From UBA5336 sp039818165 (GTDB taxonomy: Bacteria > Pseudomonadota > Alphaproteobacteria > Caulobacterales > Hyphomonadaceae), in the NCBI GenBank assembly GCA_039818165.1, contig JBCBUL010000002.1, forward strand, positions 62,001-126,000: DNA of 64,000 nucleotides. Reading direction: 5' to 3'. This document shows positions 1-8,835 of the stretch, in pieces. How positions within the stretch are numbered: position 1 is the first letter of the stretch; each line of letters opens with the position of its first letter. A program made the translations under genes and the position numbers. Under the pieces are notes generated by a model. The model saw nothing but the letters and a program-made list of their open reading frames with translations, was not told where the DNA came from and did no database searches.

Positions 1-1047
1 GATGGGCGGCATGTCTGCCTTTACGGCGCCAACGGAGCCGGCAAGACCAATCTGATGGAAGCGATCAGCCAGCTTGGGCCCGGGCGCGGCTTGCGCTCAG
101 CCGCCCTGAACGAGCTGACCCGGGCGAATGCACCGGCAGGCTGGACGGTCTCAGGCGATCTTGGTGAGCGCAAAATCGGTGTCGGTCTGGATACGTCAGG
201 TGCAGGCAACAAGCGCTCCGTCCGCATCGACGGGGAGAACGCGACCGCCAGCGACCTGGCGGACCTGATTCGGATTGTCTGGCTAACGCCCGCCATGGAT
301 TCGGTATTTCGTGGCTCTGCGGGCGACCGACGCCGGTTCTATGATCGCCAGGTGATGGCGCATATGCCCGCCCATGGCCCCGCCGCCGCGCGCTACGACA
401 AAGCCATGCGTGAGCGTAACGCCCTTCTGGAACGCCCCTATGTTGACCCCGGCTGGGCAGACGCCATTGAGGCGCGCATGGCTGAAGCTGGTGCAGAAAT
501 GGCCATTGGACGCGCCCTTGTTCTGGAGCGGCTACAAAGCGCCGTCGATGCCCGACCGGAAGGCGCTTTTCCGAAAGCAAGCCTGACCTTGATTGGAGAG
601 GCGGAGGAAATGGCGATCGCGGGCAAGGGCCTCGCCGATATTGAAGACGCCCTGGCCAGCCAATGGGCGGACATGCGCTTTGCCGACAAGAAAGCCGGAC
701 GGACATTGAAAGGGCCCCACCGCTCCGACCTCGGTGTCATCCACCGCCCCACCGACATGCCCGCCAAGGATGCCTCAACGGGCCAGCAAAAAGCGCTTCT
801 GATCGGGTTGATCCTTGCCTCTGCGCAGGCATTGGCAGGCCATGGGGATGGACCGACACCTTTCCTGCTGCTCGATGAAGCCGCCGCCCATCTCGACACC
901 GACAGGCGCGCGGCGCTGTACGACGAACTCTCCGCCTTGCCCGGCCAGGCCTGGCTCACGGGAACGGAAGCCTTCCTGTTCGAGCCGTTCAACGCGCGCG
1001 CCCAGAGGGTGGAAGTTTCCGAAGGCACCGCAATCGCCGTCGACTGA
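1..1047 (+). CDS. recF: RecF recombination/replication-repair ATPase, 5' truncated by window edge
   Basis: RecF loads RecA at gapped DNA together with RecO and RecR. The reading frame is open from base 1, so the N-terminus lies outside the window. Translation from base 1 gives a Walker A loop (GANGAGKTN) within the first 17 residues. The C-terminus has the Walker B/D-loop LLLDEAAAHLD and the preceding STGQQKALL signature of SMC-like RecF. The visible 348 codons are nearly a full-length RecF (usually 360-390 aa), so only a short N-terminal piece is missing. The gene ends with TGA at 1045. The next gene is convergent, so the usual dnaN-recF-gyrB run is interrupted here. Confidence 0.93.
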   Translation, partial: DGRHVCLYGANGAGKTNLMEAISQLGPGRGLRSAALNELTRANAPAGWTVSGDLGERKIGVGLDTSGAGNKRSVRIDGENATASDLADLIRIVWLTPAMDSVFRGSAGDRRRFYDRQVMAHMPAHGPAAARYDKAMRERNALLERPYVDPGWADAIEARMAEAGAEMAIGRALVLERLQSAVDARPEGAFPKASLTLIGEAEEMAIAGKGLADIEDALASQWADMRFADKKAGRTLKGPHRSDLGVIHRPTDMPAKDASTGQQKALLIGLILASAQALAGHGDGPTPFLLLDEAAAHLDTDRRAALYDELSALPGQAWLTGTEAFLFEPFNARAQRVEVSEGTAIAVD

Positions 1048-1065
1048 AGTGTAGAATGAGTTCCG

Positions 1066-3021
1066 TCAGTTCAACGACTGAAGCCTGCTCTGGAGCTCAC
1101 TCACACGCGAGCCGCCATAGTCGCGAATCCATTCCGCAAAGGCCTCACGCTCCATGGGCTTGCAAATGCCAAAGCCCTGCACTGTTTCGCAGCCCAGTTG
1201 GCGCAGGATGGAAAACTGCTTCGGCGTTTCCACCCCTTCCATCACGACACTCAGGTCGAGATCCATCGCCAGAGTATGCACAGCTCGAACCACCTGAAAG
1301 GTGCGCGGGTTCTCAAGGTCCGCGACGAGCGACGTATCAATTTTCAAGCCGTCGAGATTCAGCTTCAACAGGTTGGAGATTGTCGCGTGGCCGGAACCAA
1401 AATCATCCATGATGGTTTTGATTCCCGCTTCGCGAAGACGCGTAATCGAGCTCACCGCCGCATCATCCGAGCTATCAATGAGCGTGGACTCGAGTATCTC
1501 CACCACGACTTCGTTCGTGCCCAAGCCTCGGACTTCAAGTGCCGACTGAATTCGCAGTACAAAGTCGACCGAGCGCAAGGACTGCGCCGATGCGTTGACG
1601 GAAACATAGGGTATGTCCGCACCTTCGCGGCGAAGTGCAACGAGCGCGTCCAGACTTTGGCATATGACCTGAAAATCGAAGTCAGCCAGCCGACCCATCT
1701 CCGTCAGTATCGGCACGACCACATTTGGCATGAGCAAATCGCCGGACCGGGACCGGATGCGTCCAAGCCCTTCCACGCCCACAAGTCGACCTGTCCGCAA
1801 ACAGGCTTGAGGCTGCACCATACAGATCACGCGGTCTTCGTTGAGGGCCTCATCGAGTTCAATTCTGAAAACCCGGTCCTGTTCAAGCTGGCTGCGCATC
1901 GTTGCGTCGAAGGCACAGGCCCGTCCTCGGCCGTCGCGCTTTGCGTCATAGAGCGCGAGATCAGCATCGGTCATCAGCGATCCGATTGTGTGGTCGTGCC
2001 CATTTGATAAGACATAGCCGATGCTTGCCCCAACACGGCAACGCACGCCTTCAGCGACCATGGGCGCCTTCAGAAGCGCGACAAGCCGCTCGCAGTGGTT
2101 CTGAGCCTCCGACGCGCTGAGCGTGGCCGGCACGACGGACACAATGACGAATTCATCGCCGCCCACCCGCGCCACCAGCGAGCCGTCAAAACTGGCGTTC
2201 CTCATGGTCGTTGCCACGTTCTTCAGCACGGCGTCCCCAACGGGGTGCCCATAGGTGTCGTTGATCGATTTGAACCAATCGAGGTCGACATGGGCCAGAA
2301 ACAGTTGAGTGTTCGCGCCGGGTATCTCGCCTAGAACGAGTTCAAGGTAGCGGTGGAGACCTTTCCGGTTTGCCAGACCCGTCAGGCTGTCATGGTGGGC
2401 AGAGTAGTCGAGCTGCTCGGAGGCCTCCAGAAGCTTGCCCTGGGACGTGCGCAAGGTACGGATCTGTATCTGCACGGCGTGGGCGAAGTAACCAACGCCA
2501 GAGGCACAAATACCGGTTGCCGCGGCGAGCATCACCACCGAGGCGATGTTCAAGGTCTGCGCCGTGTAGGGAGCCTCCGTCACAAATCCCATGCGTTCAA
2601 AGAACAGGAGCGACACAAACGCCGCGATCACAAAGAGCGCCGACACCAATGCCGCCCGGCCACCGATGAACACTGCCGCAATGACAGGTGCGGAGATCAT
2701 GACCGGCGCGACAAACCCATCGGCGCCACCATTGGAAAGGCTGGCAACAAAGCCACCGACAATGGTGGTTCCCACAATGGTTGCGGCGCTGGCCGTGTAG
2801 AGCCTCTCGTGGTGGCAGATCCAGCTGAGGATCCCCGTCAAAACCGCGGCGATGGCCGCAATCACCTTGCCGATGGTCACCACAGGCATGAGCACGAGAA
2901 CGATCGCAAGATAGGCAGACAGTATCAACGAAATGGACATTGCAACGCGCGCCAGCATGCGCCGTTGCTCAGCAAATCTGAGTTGCTGGGAAACTCCGTT
3001 TTGAAGGTTCGCGATCGTCAA
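1066..3021 (-). CDS. Membrane-bound GGDEF-EAL cyclic-di-GMP signalling protein
   Basis: A 651-aa protein. The first ~200 residues hold about six hydrophobic segments (a MASE-like sensor region). A GGDEF domain follows (DSLTGLANRKG near 210, intact RVGGDEF near 285), then an EAL domain (about 385-640). No RxxD inhibitory site lies five residues before GGDEF. In the EAL domain the signature is EGL instead of EAL, but the catalytic Glu is kept. The other metal and catalytic residues are visible: VNAS, VEILE, DDFGSG, LKID, MEGVE and QGF. Both synthesis and hydrolysis of c-di-GMP are therefore possible; phosphodiesterase activity may dominate. The gene is divergent from the S9 peptidase, with which it shares a 174-bp intergenic region. 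Confidence 0.9.
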   Translation of the reverse strand: MTIANLQNGVSQQLRFAEQRRMLARVAMSISLILSAYLAIVLVLMPVVTIGKVIAAIAAVLTGILSWICHHERLYTASAATIVGTTIVGGFVASLSNGGADGFVAPVMISAPVIAAVFIGGRAALVSALFVIAAFVSLLFFERMGFVTEAPYTAQTLNIASVVMLAAATGICASGVGYFAHAVQIQIRTLRTSQGKLLEASEQLDYSAHHDSLTGLANRKGLHRYLELVLGEIPGANTQLFLAHVDLDWFKSINDTYGHPVGDAVLKNVATTMRNASFDGSLVARVGGDEFVIVSVVPATLSASEAQNHCERLVALLKAPMVAEGVRCRVGASIGYVLSNGHDHTIGSLMTDADLALYDAKRDGRGRACAFDATMRSQLEQDRVFRIELDEALNEDRVICMVQPQACLRTGRLVGVEGLGRIRSRSGDLLMPNVVVPILTEMGRLADFDFQVICQSLDALVALRREGADIPYVSVNASAQSLRSVDFVLRIQSALEVRGLGTNEVVVEILESTLIDSSDDAAVSSITRLREAGIKTIMDDFGSGHATISNLLKLNLDGLKIDTSLVADLENPRTFQVVRAVHTLAMDLDLSVVMEGVETPKQFSILRQLGCETVQGFGICKPMEREAFAEWIRDYGGSRVSELQSRLQSLN

Positions 3022-3114
3022 AAGTCGTCTCTAATACGTTCTTCCAATTATGTTTTAGACCGCGAGTGGTACAAATACGGTTGACTATCGGTGTCAGATT
3101 TCTGCTTTGGAGGC

Positions 3115-3127
3115 GTAAACCGTTTAC
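3115..3127. promoter_or_regulatory. 13-bp palindrome, LacI-family-like operator
   Basis: GTAAAC-C-GTTTAC is a perfect dyad about 70 bp upstream of the S9 peptidase start and about 95 bp from the divergent GGDEF-EAL start. Its form resembles LacI/GalR-family half-sites. Function is inferred from sequence shape and position only. Confidence 0.35.
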
Positions 3128-3195
3128 CAGTCCGCCCGTTCACCCAGAACACTCCCAGAATTGACAGGCCCGGCGGGTCCATTGAGAACACCGGC

Positions 3196-5304
3196 ATGCT
3201 TTTCCGCACTCTGATAACCTTAGCGCTGGCAGTTGCGCTCGCGTTTGGCGCCGTCTCGGCCCAAAGCTTGCCCGCTAACAAGCAAATCCCATCGGTCAGC
3301 TTCATGCCGCCAGCAGGCGCAGACACCTCCGGCGATCCCCATGAGTGGATGCTGAAGCCAGAGTTTCGCAAACACTTGAACAAGCAGATGTTGCGGTTGA
3401 CCTATGCCCAGGATGGTCCTTTACGCGGCATGCCCGGCTTCTGGCCAGCCCGTGCCATGGTGGAACGGTTCTACGAAATGGGGCCTGCCTACGCCTATGT
3501 GTCCCTCCTGGAAGATGACGCGGTTTATCTGAGCTATGGGCGACTGTTCAGGACGAGCCAGGGCAAGCCTCTGTTCGACCCTGCCCTGCACACTACTTTC
3601 ACCACGCCAACGCTTGAAGGATTTGCCTTGTCGCCTTCAGGCGAGACCCTCGCTGTGACCATTGGCGATGGCGGGACGGAAATCGCAATCGTGAAATTCG
3701 TCGACACCCAAACCGGGGCAGTCCGGGGGGTGGAGGCAGGACCGGTCGTGGTCGGCGGCGATATGGGGTTTTCCTGGATCGATGACAGCACCGGGGTCTT
3801 CCGAAAGGCTGCCACCACGGACCTGACCGAAGGCGACCCCAGCGCCGGCGCCGTGTGGACACTGTTCGACATCGATACCGGCCAGTCCGGAAGCGGTGTA
3901 TTCGGGCCAGACGCCCCGGGCGTGGACGCCGAATATGGCGATTGGTTCGGCCTTTGGATTCCCGCCAAAAGCGATGTGGCCATGGGCTATCTGTGGCGCG
4001 GCAACTTCATTGACGCCTATGTGGCGGACTTGACCGACATGCGTGCGGGCCGCCCCTTTTGGCGCGAGATCGGCGGCGAGTTGTTACTGAGCGATGTGGA
4101 GGTCTGGAACGGGCAGTTCGTAATTACCGCCACGGACGCGATGGGCCAGTCCATCATGTTCACCCAGTCCACGGCGGGCGGGCCGCTGCGCCAACTTGCC
4201 AAGGGCGAAGGCGATATCAGCTACCTGTTCACCACCTCGCTGGGCGACATCGCCTATGTGGCCGCGCGGCGCGGCGACACCCATCAGCTCTACCGGCTCG
4301 AGGGCAGCCCCGCCCGGCTTCATCCCGTTGCACTACCCTTTGAGGGCGAGATCGATTTCGACTCTGTGTTCAGCGTCGAGGGAAGCCCAAATTCAATCAC
4401 CTTCGACCTTTCAGCGCCAAACCAGCCCTGGCAGCTTGTGCGGCTGGATGGCGACGGCGCAGCTTACCCGATCGACATTCCTGGACTAACGCCAACACCG
4501 GACGCTGACCTGTCCGATGCGTTCGACCGCAGCAAACGTCTGGCATCCTCCAAGGATGGAACGGATGTGCCGCTTTCGATCCTTGCGCCCGCAGGTCAAA
4601 CCGAACCCGCGCCCACCATCGTTCATGTGTATGGCAGCTATGGTGAGACCACCATGGCAGGCTGGAATCCGGCAGCCCTCGCCTGGGTTGGCCTCGGCGG
4701 TGTTTACGCTGAATGCCATGTGCGCGGCTCGGGCTATTTCGGGCCGAGCTGGCACGCAGACGGGTCTGGCCCGGACAAGGCGCGCGCCCACGAGGACATG
4801 GTCGCCTGCGCCGAGCAACTGGTCGAGGACGGCATAGCAGAGCCCGGAAAACTCGCTGCCCTGGGCGGCAGCGCGGGTGGGCTTATCGCCGGACCGGTTG
4901 CGATCAGCCATCCTGAACTGTTCGGGGCCGCCATTGTCGAGTTTGGCGTGGTCAATCCCCTCCGCAGCCTTGATGGCCCGAACGGCGCCACGCAGATCGA
5001 TGAATTCGGCGACCCGAGAAAGCCCGAGGATGCCGCGCTCATGGCCTCGTCGGACAGCGTCGAACTCGCCCGGTCCGCTGAAGCTGTACCGAGCGTGTTT
5101 CTCTGTGTCGGCTTCCAGGACTCGCGCGTTCCACACTGGATGTCGGCTCGGCTTGCTGCGGTGTTGGCCGAGCGTGGCTTTGGCGACCGGGTGGTGATCC
5201 ATGCCGATGCCGATGCCGGCCATTCCTGCGGCTTCTACACCGAAGACCAACGTGACGCTCTCGCCAAACAGTATGCCTGGCTGCTTGACCTGTTTCAGGA
5301 CTGA
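3196..5304 (+). CDS. Secreted prolyl-oligopeptidase family (S9) peptidase
   Basis: A 702-aa protein from ATG 3196. This start is chosen because it begins directly with a signal peptide (MLFRTLITLALAVALAFG, cleavage after VSAQ). An upstream in-frame ATG at 3091 would only add non-hydrophobic residues. The N-terminal two thirds look like a beta-propeller. The C-terminal alpha/beta-hydrolase domain carries the serine protease triad of S9: Ser559 in GGSAGG, Asp642 in GFQDSRVP and His676 in DAGHSCG. Peptides are the expected substrate, in the periplasm. It is probably monocistronic. A possible operator at 3115-3127 lies upstream. Members range from prolyl oligopeptidases to oligopeptidase B-like enzymes; the exact specificity cannot be read. 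Confidence 0.88.
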   Translation: MLFRTLITLALAVALAFGAVSAQSLPANKQIPSVSFMPPAGADTSGDPHEWMLKPEFRKHLNKQMLRLTYAQDGPLRGMPGFWPARAMVERFYEMGPAYAYVSLLEDDAVYLSYGRLFRTSQGKPLFDPALHTTFTTPTLEGFALSPSGETLAVTIGDGGTEIAIVKFVDTQTGAVRGVEAGPVVVGGDMGFSWIDDSTGVFRKAATTDLTEGDPSAGAVWTLFDIDTGQSGSGVFGPDAPGVDAEYGDWFGLWIPAKSDVAMGYLWRGNFIDAYVADLTDMRAGRPFWREIGGELLLSDVEVWNGQFVITATDAMGQSIMFTQSTAGGPLRQLAKGEGDISYLFTTSLGDIAYVAARRGDTHQLYRLEGSPARLHPVALPFEGEIDFDSVFSVEGSPNSITFDLSAPNQPWQLVRLDGDGAAYPIDIPGLTPTPDADLSDAFDRSKRLASSKDGTDVPLSILAPAGQTEPAPTIVHVYGSYGETTMAGWNPAALAWVGLGGVYAECHVRGSGYFGPSWHADGSGPDKARAHEDMVACAEQLVEDGIAEPGKLAALGGSAGGLIAGPVAISHPELFGAAIVEFGVVNPLRSLDGPNGATQIDEFGDPRKPEDAALMASSDSVELARSAEAVPSVFLCVGFQDSRVPHWMSARLAAVLAERGFGDRVVIHADADAGHSCGFYTEDQRDALAKQYAWLLDLFQD

Positions 5305-5601
5305 AACCGGCCCCCCCTCACACGCCCATGACGCGCTTGTGCTCAGGCGCGATGGCACGTGATTTGAGCTCAACATCCGGCCCCCGCATATAGCCTCCAT
5401 CGTTGGAAACAGCCGCGCTGGAGATTGCCATGACACGACTGACCGAACGTTCCGTCACCCATTATCGCCTCACCCAGGGGCCGCTGCGATGCCTGTCCCC
5501 CCTTGATCCGTGCAACCGGAAACACTCTCGATTGCCCGCCGCCGCTTCGCCCAACTCGCCGAAAGCCGCGCCCCAAAACTCCGACCCGAAAGCCTGAACC
5601 C
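5305..5601. other. Intergenic region without a supportable gene
   Basis: 297 bp between the S9 peptidase and the glutaredoxin-domain gene. A 56-codon frame at 5430-5597 has a weak GGAG before its ATG, but its composition (Pro/Ser/Ala-rich) and lack of recognisable features do not support a gene. No clear terminator or tRNA was seen. A C7 run sits near 5313. Confidence 0.5.
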
Positions 5602-6219
5602 ATGGGAAAAGCCGTCAAAGCCCCGAAGAGTTATGACCTCAAGCCCGCCAAACTCCTCGTCTATCGCTGGGGCGGAAAATGGGGTCCATTCAAGGTGAAA
5701 ATTCCATGTGGCGAGTGCACTCTCACTACGGACATCTTGCGCGACGTTCTTGAAACCGAGTGTGCCAATGCCGAGGTCGATCTGGAGATCAAGGACTGGC
5801 TGAGCCACCTGCTCGAAGCAACGTTCAAAGGCGCGCGCCATGCTCCCGCCGTGTTGCTCAATGGCAAGGTCATCTCCCAAGGCGTTGCCATCAACCGCGG
5901 CCAGATTGCCCAGTCGATCATGGAAACCCATGTCCAGCATTTCCCGGTCCAGGGCACGCATATTTTCGGCAAGGAGAATTGCGGATACTGCACAAAGGCC
6001 AAACAAGCCGCTGACGCTGCAGGTCTCGCCTACACATATCATGATGTGGTGAAGAACCCCGGGGCAATGTACGAAATGCTGGCCCGGGTGAAGCCGATCG
6101 TTGGCCCCAAGACGCCCATTACAACGCCCCAGGTTTGGATCGAAGGACGCTATGTGGGCGGCTATGACCAGTTTGTCGAACACCTCGGCAACCGCCCGAC
6201 TTTGCGGGCAGTCGCCTAG
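5602..6219 (+). CDS. Glutaredoxin domain protein with an N-terminal CxxC domain
   Basis: A 205-aa protein from ATG 5602. The longer frame from 5503 begins with a Pro/Arg-rich stretch that looks untranslated. The C-terminal half is a glutaredoxin: the redox motif CGYC in ENCGYCTKAKQ, the cis-Pro region TTPQVWIEG and the GGYDQF glutathione-binding motif. The N-terminal ~95 residues carry a second Cys pair (IPCGECTLTTDIL) and a stretch APAVLLNGKVISQG resembling a thioredoxin-fold core. It may be a tandem thiol-disulfide protein. A soluble cytosolic location is likely because no signal peptide is seen. It overlaps the convergent ATPase gene by 4 bp. Confidence 0.82.
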   Translation: MGKAVKAPKSYDLKPAKLLVYRWGGKWGPFKVKIPCGECTLTTDILRDVLETECANAEVDLEIKDWLSHLLEATFKGARHAPAVLLNGKVISQGVAINRGQIAQSIMETHVQHFPVQGTHIFGKENCGYCTKAKQAADAAGLAYTYHDVVKNPGAMYEMLARVKPIVGPKTPITTPQVWIEGRYVGGYDQFVEHLGNRPTLRAVA

Positions 6220-7364
6220 CGCTTGGGCCAAATCCACCGGGCGTGATCGCTCGCCGTAGCGAATGTTTCACCAAGATCCTTGTGCAGCTCAACCAGTTCA
6301 GCCTCGAGGCCGAGCAAGCTCGTCACCAGGGCACGGTTGTGCGAGACCACAATGATCTGGCTATGAAGGCGCGCTTCGGCGATCAGGCCTGACAAGGCAG
6401 GGATCAGCGCCCCATGGAGGCTCGCCTCCGGCTCGTTCAGCACTAGCAAAGGTGCCGGCCGGGGCGCCAGGAGGGCGCAGGCCAGCAGCAGGAAACGCAA
6501 CGTCCCGTCCGAGAGTTCTGCGGCAGACAGGGACCGCAACATGCCCGGTTGGGTCATGGCCAACGAGAAAAACCCGCCTGCCTCTTCGACATGGACGCGG
6601 CAGCCCGGAAATGCCGCATCCACAGCGCCCAGAAGCGCATCGCCGTTTCCAATTTCGAAGATCGTCTGCACGGCGGCCGCGAGGTCCGAGCCGTCCGCAG
6701 ACAGGCGAAGCGTGCGCGTACCCACCTGGGGTTTGCGCACCGGGGCGTCGGGATCGGTTCGCAGGGCATCATAGAAGCGCCACACCGAAAGCGCCCGCGA
6801 CAGGTTCATCATCGGCGAGGAGGCCGGGCGTGTGGATACGGACCGAAGCATGGCGTCATACGGCGCAAGGTTGGTTGCCGCCTGGGCCAGGGTATCATCG
6901 TCGGCGCGCACCCGCAGGCTTGGTCCACGCCGCTCAGCAATCAGCGTTGAGGGGCGCGGCGAAGGTCCGGTCCACAGCGTTTCGGCCTTGATCTCCGGAT
7001 CGAGGTGGAACACGCCCCCCGGCGCCGGCAAACCCAGTTCGATGGCATAGTTGAGCCCCTCCATGCCCACGCCGAGCTTAAGCGCCACCGGGCCTTTGCG
7101 CACAGTGCCCTGCACCGGAACATCGCCCCGGCGCATGGCAGCGCTGATGGTTTCCGGCCCCGCCCACTGGACCTTGGCGAAACCGCCCTCTTCGGCCAGC
7201 GAGCGGATGATCCGGTCGTCGGCAATGTCCGCCATCAGCCGAAGGGCGCGATAGATGCTGGATTTGCCGGATCCGTTCGGCCCCGTGATGACCGTCAGCG
7301 CGCCCAGCGGCACCACCACGTCACGCAGGGAGCGGTATCCGCTGATCGCCAGCGTGTCGATCAT
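6216..7364 (-). CDS. AAA/SMC-like ATPase (COG4637-type)
   Basis: A 382-aa P-loop ATPase. The N-terminal IDTLAISGYRSLRDV opening and Walker A GPNGSGKSS (near residue 30) are typical of RecF/SMC-like single-chain ATPases. Late in the protein come a signature (LSAAELSDGTLRFLLLACALL), a Walker B variant LLVLNEPEASLH and an H-loop SHNRALV. NEP in place of DEP is common in this predicted-ATPase family. A long divergent middle replaces the coiled coil. Its biological role is not established and there is no nuclease or partner toxin next to it, so it is not an evident OLD or defence system. Its start lies 23 bp downstream of the stop of the next gene on the same strand. Confidence 0.8.
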   Translation of the reverse strand: MIDTLAISGYRSLRDVVVPLGALTVITGPNGSGKSSIYRALRLMADIADDRIIRSLAEEGGFAKVQWAGPETISAAMRRGDVPVQGTVRKGPVALKLGVGMEGLNYAIELGLPAPGGVFHLDPEIKAETLWTGPSPRPSTLIAERRGPSLRVRADDDTLAQAATNLAPYDAMLRSVSTRPASSPMMNLSRALSVWRFYDALRTDPDAPVRKPQVGTRTLRLSADGSDLAAAVQTIFEIGNGDALLGAVDAAFPGCRVHVEEAGGFFSLAMTQPGMLRSLSAAELSDGTLRFLLLACALLAPRPAPLLVLNEPEASLHGALIPALSGLIAEARLHSQIIVVSHNRALVTSLLGLEAELVELHKDLGETFATASDHARWIWPKR

Positions 7365-7387
7365 GTCCCCTATTCCCCGACCTGACT

Positions 7388-7843
7388 TCAGCCGCGCGGG
7401 CCGCCCTTGCGGAAGGGAGAGCGGACAACATATGCGCGCTCCTTGTTCTCGATCTCAGCGGCCGCGTCGGCTTCGACGATCACATCGTCTTCGTCCAGCG
7501 TGCCGTCCACGCCTGGCACTGTCATCTGGCCATTGGGCAACATGGACGGGGCAAAAATGCCGCCAAAGTCGGTGCCACTTTCCGGCTGCGCCTCGCCTGA
7601 ACGCTCAATGCCGGGGATGGACGGGATCTTGATGTCTTCCGGCGGGATGATTTCAAAGCCCAGCCAGTTGAGCAGCGCCAGATACCCCACGCCCGTCATC
7701 ACGGCGGTGGAAATCACCCGCGCGAGAAACTTCATGATCACGCCAGAAAACATCACCGCGATGCCCGTGCCGGCGGCCCCGCCAATCAGGCCCGCACCGC
7801 CCGCCACAGACGCCAAGTCAAAAAGCTCGTTGAACCATTCCAT
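7388..7843 (-). CDS. Small membrane protein of unknown function
   Basis: A 151-aa protein. I prefer ATG 7843 because GAGGAG at 7857-7852 lies 8 nt upstream; GTG 7852 and ATG 7849 are too close to or inside that Shine-Dalgarno sequence. Residues ~10-65 form two or three Gly/Ala-rich hydrophobic segments (SVAGGAGLIGGAAGTG, VISTAVMTGVGYLALLNWLG). An acidic, Pro-rich hydrophilic tail follows. I do not recognise the family. It is 23 bp upstream of the ATPase gene on the same strand, so the two are probably co-transcribed. Confidence 0.65.
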   Translation of the reverse strand: MEWFNELFDLASVAGGAGLIGGAAGTGIAVMFSGVIMKFLARVISTAVMTGVGYLALLNWLGFEIIPPEDIKIPSIPGIERSGEAQPESGTDFGGIFAPSMLPNGQMTVPGVDGTLDEDDVIVEADAAAEIENKERAYVVRSPFRKGGPRG

Positions 7844-7920
7844 CGCCATCACTCCTCTATCTGGCCTCCCGCGAGCTTAGCCGAGGAATGCGACGGTTGC
7901 GAAACGAAATGCAGACGCGG

Positions 7921-8637
7921 TCAGTCTTCTGGCGCGTAGACGTCCAGGTCCATTTCGTAGGCAATGAAGAGTTGCAGTTCCAAGTCGCCGGCTGGCTGGA
8001 AGATCATCGGCCGATCCAGCCCCTCAAACCGTGCATCGAGCTCGCGGCCAGGAAAGCTCTCCTGAATGAGCGCGAAATCTTCTCCAATGAGACGTAACAA
8101 GTCGCCGCGATACTGGTTCGGATTGTCGAGGCTGAGATACTGCTCATCAAAGATACGAACTTGCGTGCGTCCCGCCTCTTCGATGCGGTCGACCATGTCG
8201 TCCACACGCCGGCGTACATCAAGGAACCCATCGTCATCGAGCAGTTCGACTTTGGCCAGGAGCGCGACGGATGAGCGCTCGCCATAATTGCTGACGATCT
8301 CGTTCAGGGTAGCCGAGTCGATGTCGGCAAAGCGTTCAGCATCGCCAGCAAACAGCTCAATGGTCTCATCCCGGTCAGCCGCGCGGCGCGCGCTCGAGAG
8401 GGTGTCACCCAGTTCTTCCAGGCGCTCGGCAGCATTCAAGCTGCCTGTCGTCAGGGACAGCCCAAACAGCAAGTGGTCGGCAGGTTGCCTTAGCGTGACA
8501 GCGGGCGCCGATGAACCGCTTCCATTCCGGTCGATCATGGTTGCGGTGACGACGACCGTTTCCATCCGTTCGTCCTGGGCGAGGGCAGGACTTGCAGACA
8601 CAGCCAAGGCGACCAGCGCGAAAAGGGGTGATTTCAT
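7921..8637 (-). CDS. Periplasmic protein, possibly SIMPL/DUF541-like
   Basis: A 238-aa protein from ATG 8637, supported by GGGAGG six bases upstream and an immediate signal peptide (MKSPLFALVALAVSASPALAQ). The longer frame to 8703 lacks both. After the signal peptide METVVVTAT resembles a TonB-box, yet the protein is far too short for a receptor barrel. The following pattern (PADHLLFGLSLTT, then LNAAERLEELGDTL) looks more like a SIMPL-domain oxidative-stress protein, with alternating strands and an amphipathic helix. The assignment is tentative. It is divergent from gyrB. Confidence 0.7.
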   Translation of the reverse strand: MKSPLFALVALAVSASPALAQDERMETVVVTATMIDRNGSGSSAPAVTLRQPADHLLFGLSLTTGSLNAAERLEELGDTLSSARRAADRDETIELFAGDAERFADIDSATLNEIVSNYGERSSVALLAKVELLDDDGFLDVRRRVDDMVDRIEEAGRTQVRIFDEQYLSLDNPNQYRGDLLRLIGEDFALIQESFPGRELDARFEGLDRPMIFQPAGDLELQLFIAYEMDLDVYAPED

Positions 8638-8835
8638 CGGTTTGCCTCCCAGCGTTTCGGCCAGCTTAAGCGCCACGCGCGCCGTGACACAAGCAGCCCG
8701 CAAAACCAGGGTGATGCCACAATACCATTCTTCCCCGTACGGACTGTTGTTTCACCGCCCCATTCATTTCCCTTTTGCGGCCAAACCGCCTATAAATATT
8801 GAAGATTTCGAATCGTGAAAGAAGAGCAAAACCGT

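Noticed and set aside
5430..5597. 56-codon frame before the glutaredoxin gene
   Set aside because: Weak Shine-Dalgarno sequence, low-complexity Pro/Ser content and no family; a frame at 5510 also looks protein-like but has no start, so neither can be supported.
6216..7364. Possible OLD-like anti-phage ATPase
   Set aside because: No TOPRIM nuclease domain in the protein and no UvrD/Gabija-type or nuclease partner nearby; it fits the generic predicted-ATPase family better.
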